Positions 63,543 to 64,000 of a stretch of DNA of 64,000 nt are shown here, in pieces. The notes beneath the pieces are model-generated. The model was not told the DNA's origin, made no database searches, and saw only the letters and a program-made list of their open reading frames with translations. The stretch's first letter is position 1. Every line of letters starts with the position of its first letter. Source of the DNA: Streptomyces buecherae (GTDB lineage Bacteria > Actinomycetota > Actinomycetes > Streptomycetales > Streptomycetaceae). A program made the translations under genes and the position numbers. The DNA lies in the NCBI RefSeq assembly GCF_014295035.1, contig NZ_CP060404.1:2134501-2198500 (forward strand), written 5' to 3'.

Positions 63543-64000
63543 TCAGTCGCCGATCAGCGCGTCCACGAACGCCTCCGGCTCGAAGGGGGCCAGGTCGTCC
63601 GCGCCCTCGCCCAGGCCCACGAGCTTGACCGGGACGCCGAGTTCGCGCTGCACCGCGACGACGATGCCGCCCTTGGCCGTGCCGTCGAGCTTGGTCAGCA
63701 CGATGCCGGTGATGTCCACGACCTCCGCGAACACCCGGGCCTGGATGAGCCCGTTCTGGCCGGTGGTGGCGTCGAGGACGAGGAGCACCTCGTCGACCGC
63801 GCCGTGCTTCTCCACCACGCGCTTGACCTTGCCCAGCTCGTCCATCAGGCCGGTCTTGGTGTGCAGCCGGCCGGCGGTGTCGATGAGCACGACGTCGGCG
63901 CCTTCGGCCACGCCCTCCTTCACCGCGTCGAAGGCGACGGACGCGGGGTCGCCGCCCTCCGGGCCGCGCACGGTGCGGGCGCCGACCCGTTCGCCCCAGG
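63543..64000 (-). CDS. ftsY: Signal recognition particle receptor FtsY (N-terminus outside window)
   Basis: The C-terminal ~152 residues of the SRP-type GTPase. G3 is [17 protein letters not shown]4 is [10 protein letters not shown], and the closing [21 protein letters not shown] is the FtsY signature that separates it from Ffh. It docks ribosome-SRP complexes at the membrane. The 5' part lies beyond position 64000. Confidence 0.95.
   Translation of the reverse strand, partial: WGERVGARTVRGPEGGDPASVAFDAVKEGVAEGADVVLIDTAGRLHTKTGLMDELGKVKRVVEKHGAVDEVLLVLDATTGQNGLIQARVFAEVVDITGIVLTKLDGTAKGGIVVAVQRELGVPVKLVGLGEGADDLAPFEPEAFVDALIGD

Overview
The window is a high-GC actinobacterial chromosome segment, almost certainly Streptomyces or a close relative. 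It carries whiG, nsdA, four tandem type I signal peptidase genes, an amtB-glnK-glnD operon with a GlnR-type box, and frequent GTG/TTG starts. The gene order follows, from memory, the S. coelicolor core block between ftsY and gabT, but with fewer genes and long repeat-filled gaps. Layout. 1-5.7 kb: a truncated membrane P-loop ATPase gene, gabT, and a PAP2 phosphatase. 5.7-10.6 kb: a short Prim-Pol-like protein, NADAR, a DUF4190 protein, a probable 6-aminodeoxyfutalosine deaminase and a glycerophosphodiester phosphodiesterase. 11.4-14.9 kb: aldehyde dehydrogenase, Lrp/AsnC regulator and omega-aminotransferase, which with gabT could take putrescine through 4-aminobutyraldehyde and GABA to succinate semialdehyde. 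15.6-17.7 kb: an ABC ATPase with a degenerate signature and its permease. 18-22.4 kb: thiB-thiP-thiQ behind a TPP riboswitch. 22.7-29.2 kb: rlmN, cdsA, frr, pyrH, tsf, rpsB. 29.5-33.8 kb: M23 peptidase, TetR, whiG, dprA. 33.8-40.1 kb: a yifB/comM-family gene split by a Tn554-like element of two tyrosine recombinases and a coiled-coil partner. 40.1-49 kb: yraN, DUF2469, NUDIX, sipZ-Y-X-W, rplS, trmD, rimM, khpA, rpsP. 49-64 kb: a SprT-like protein, archaeal-type proS, ffh, glnD-glnK-amtB, nsdA, a second Prim-Pol-like protein and a truncated ftsY. Two things stand out. First, at least ten tandem arrays of a 7-bp unit (GTGCCCC or GTGCTCC) lie in the gaps, often built into a composite module with a conserved core containing GGATCACCGC. 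Two nearly identical modules bracket amtB-glnK-glnD in direct orientation, and the same unit has entered coding regions (glnD, thiP, thiQ, sipZ), giving peptides of the GHGARGT/EHGARST type. Second, the recombinase trio sits exactly in the Walker B motif codons of yifB. It has a 10-bp terminal inverted repeat and a shared 3-bp target sequence, and precise excision would rebuild an in-frame 539-residue protein. No rRNA, tRNA or CRISPR was recognised.
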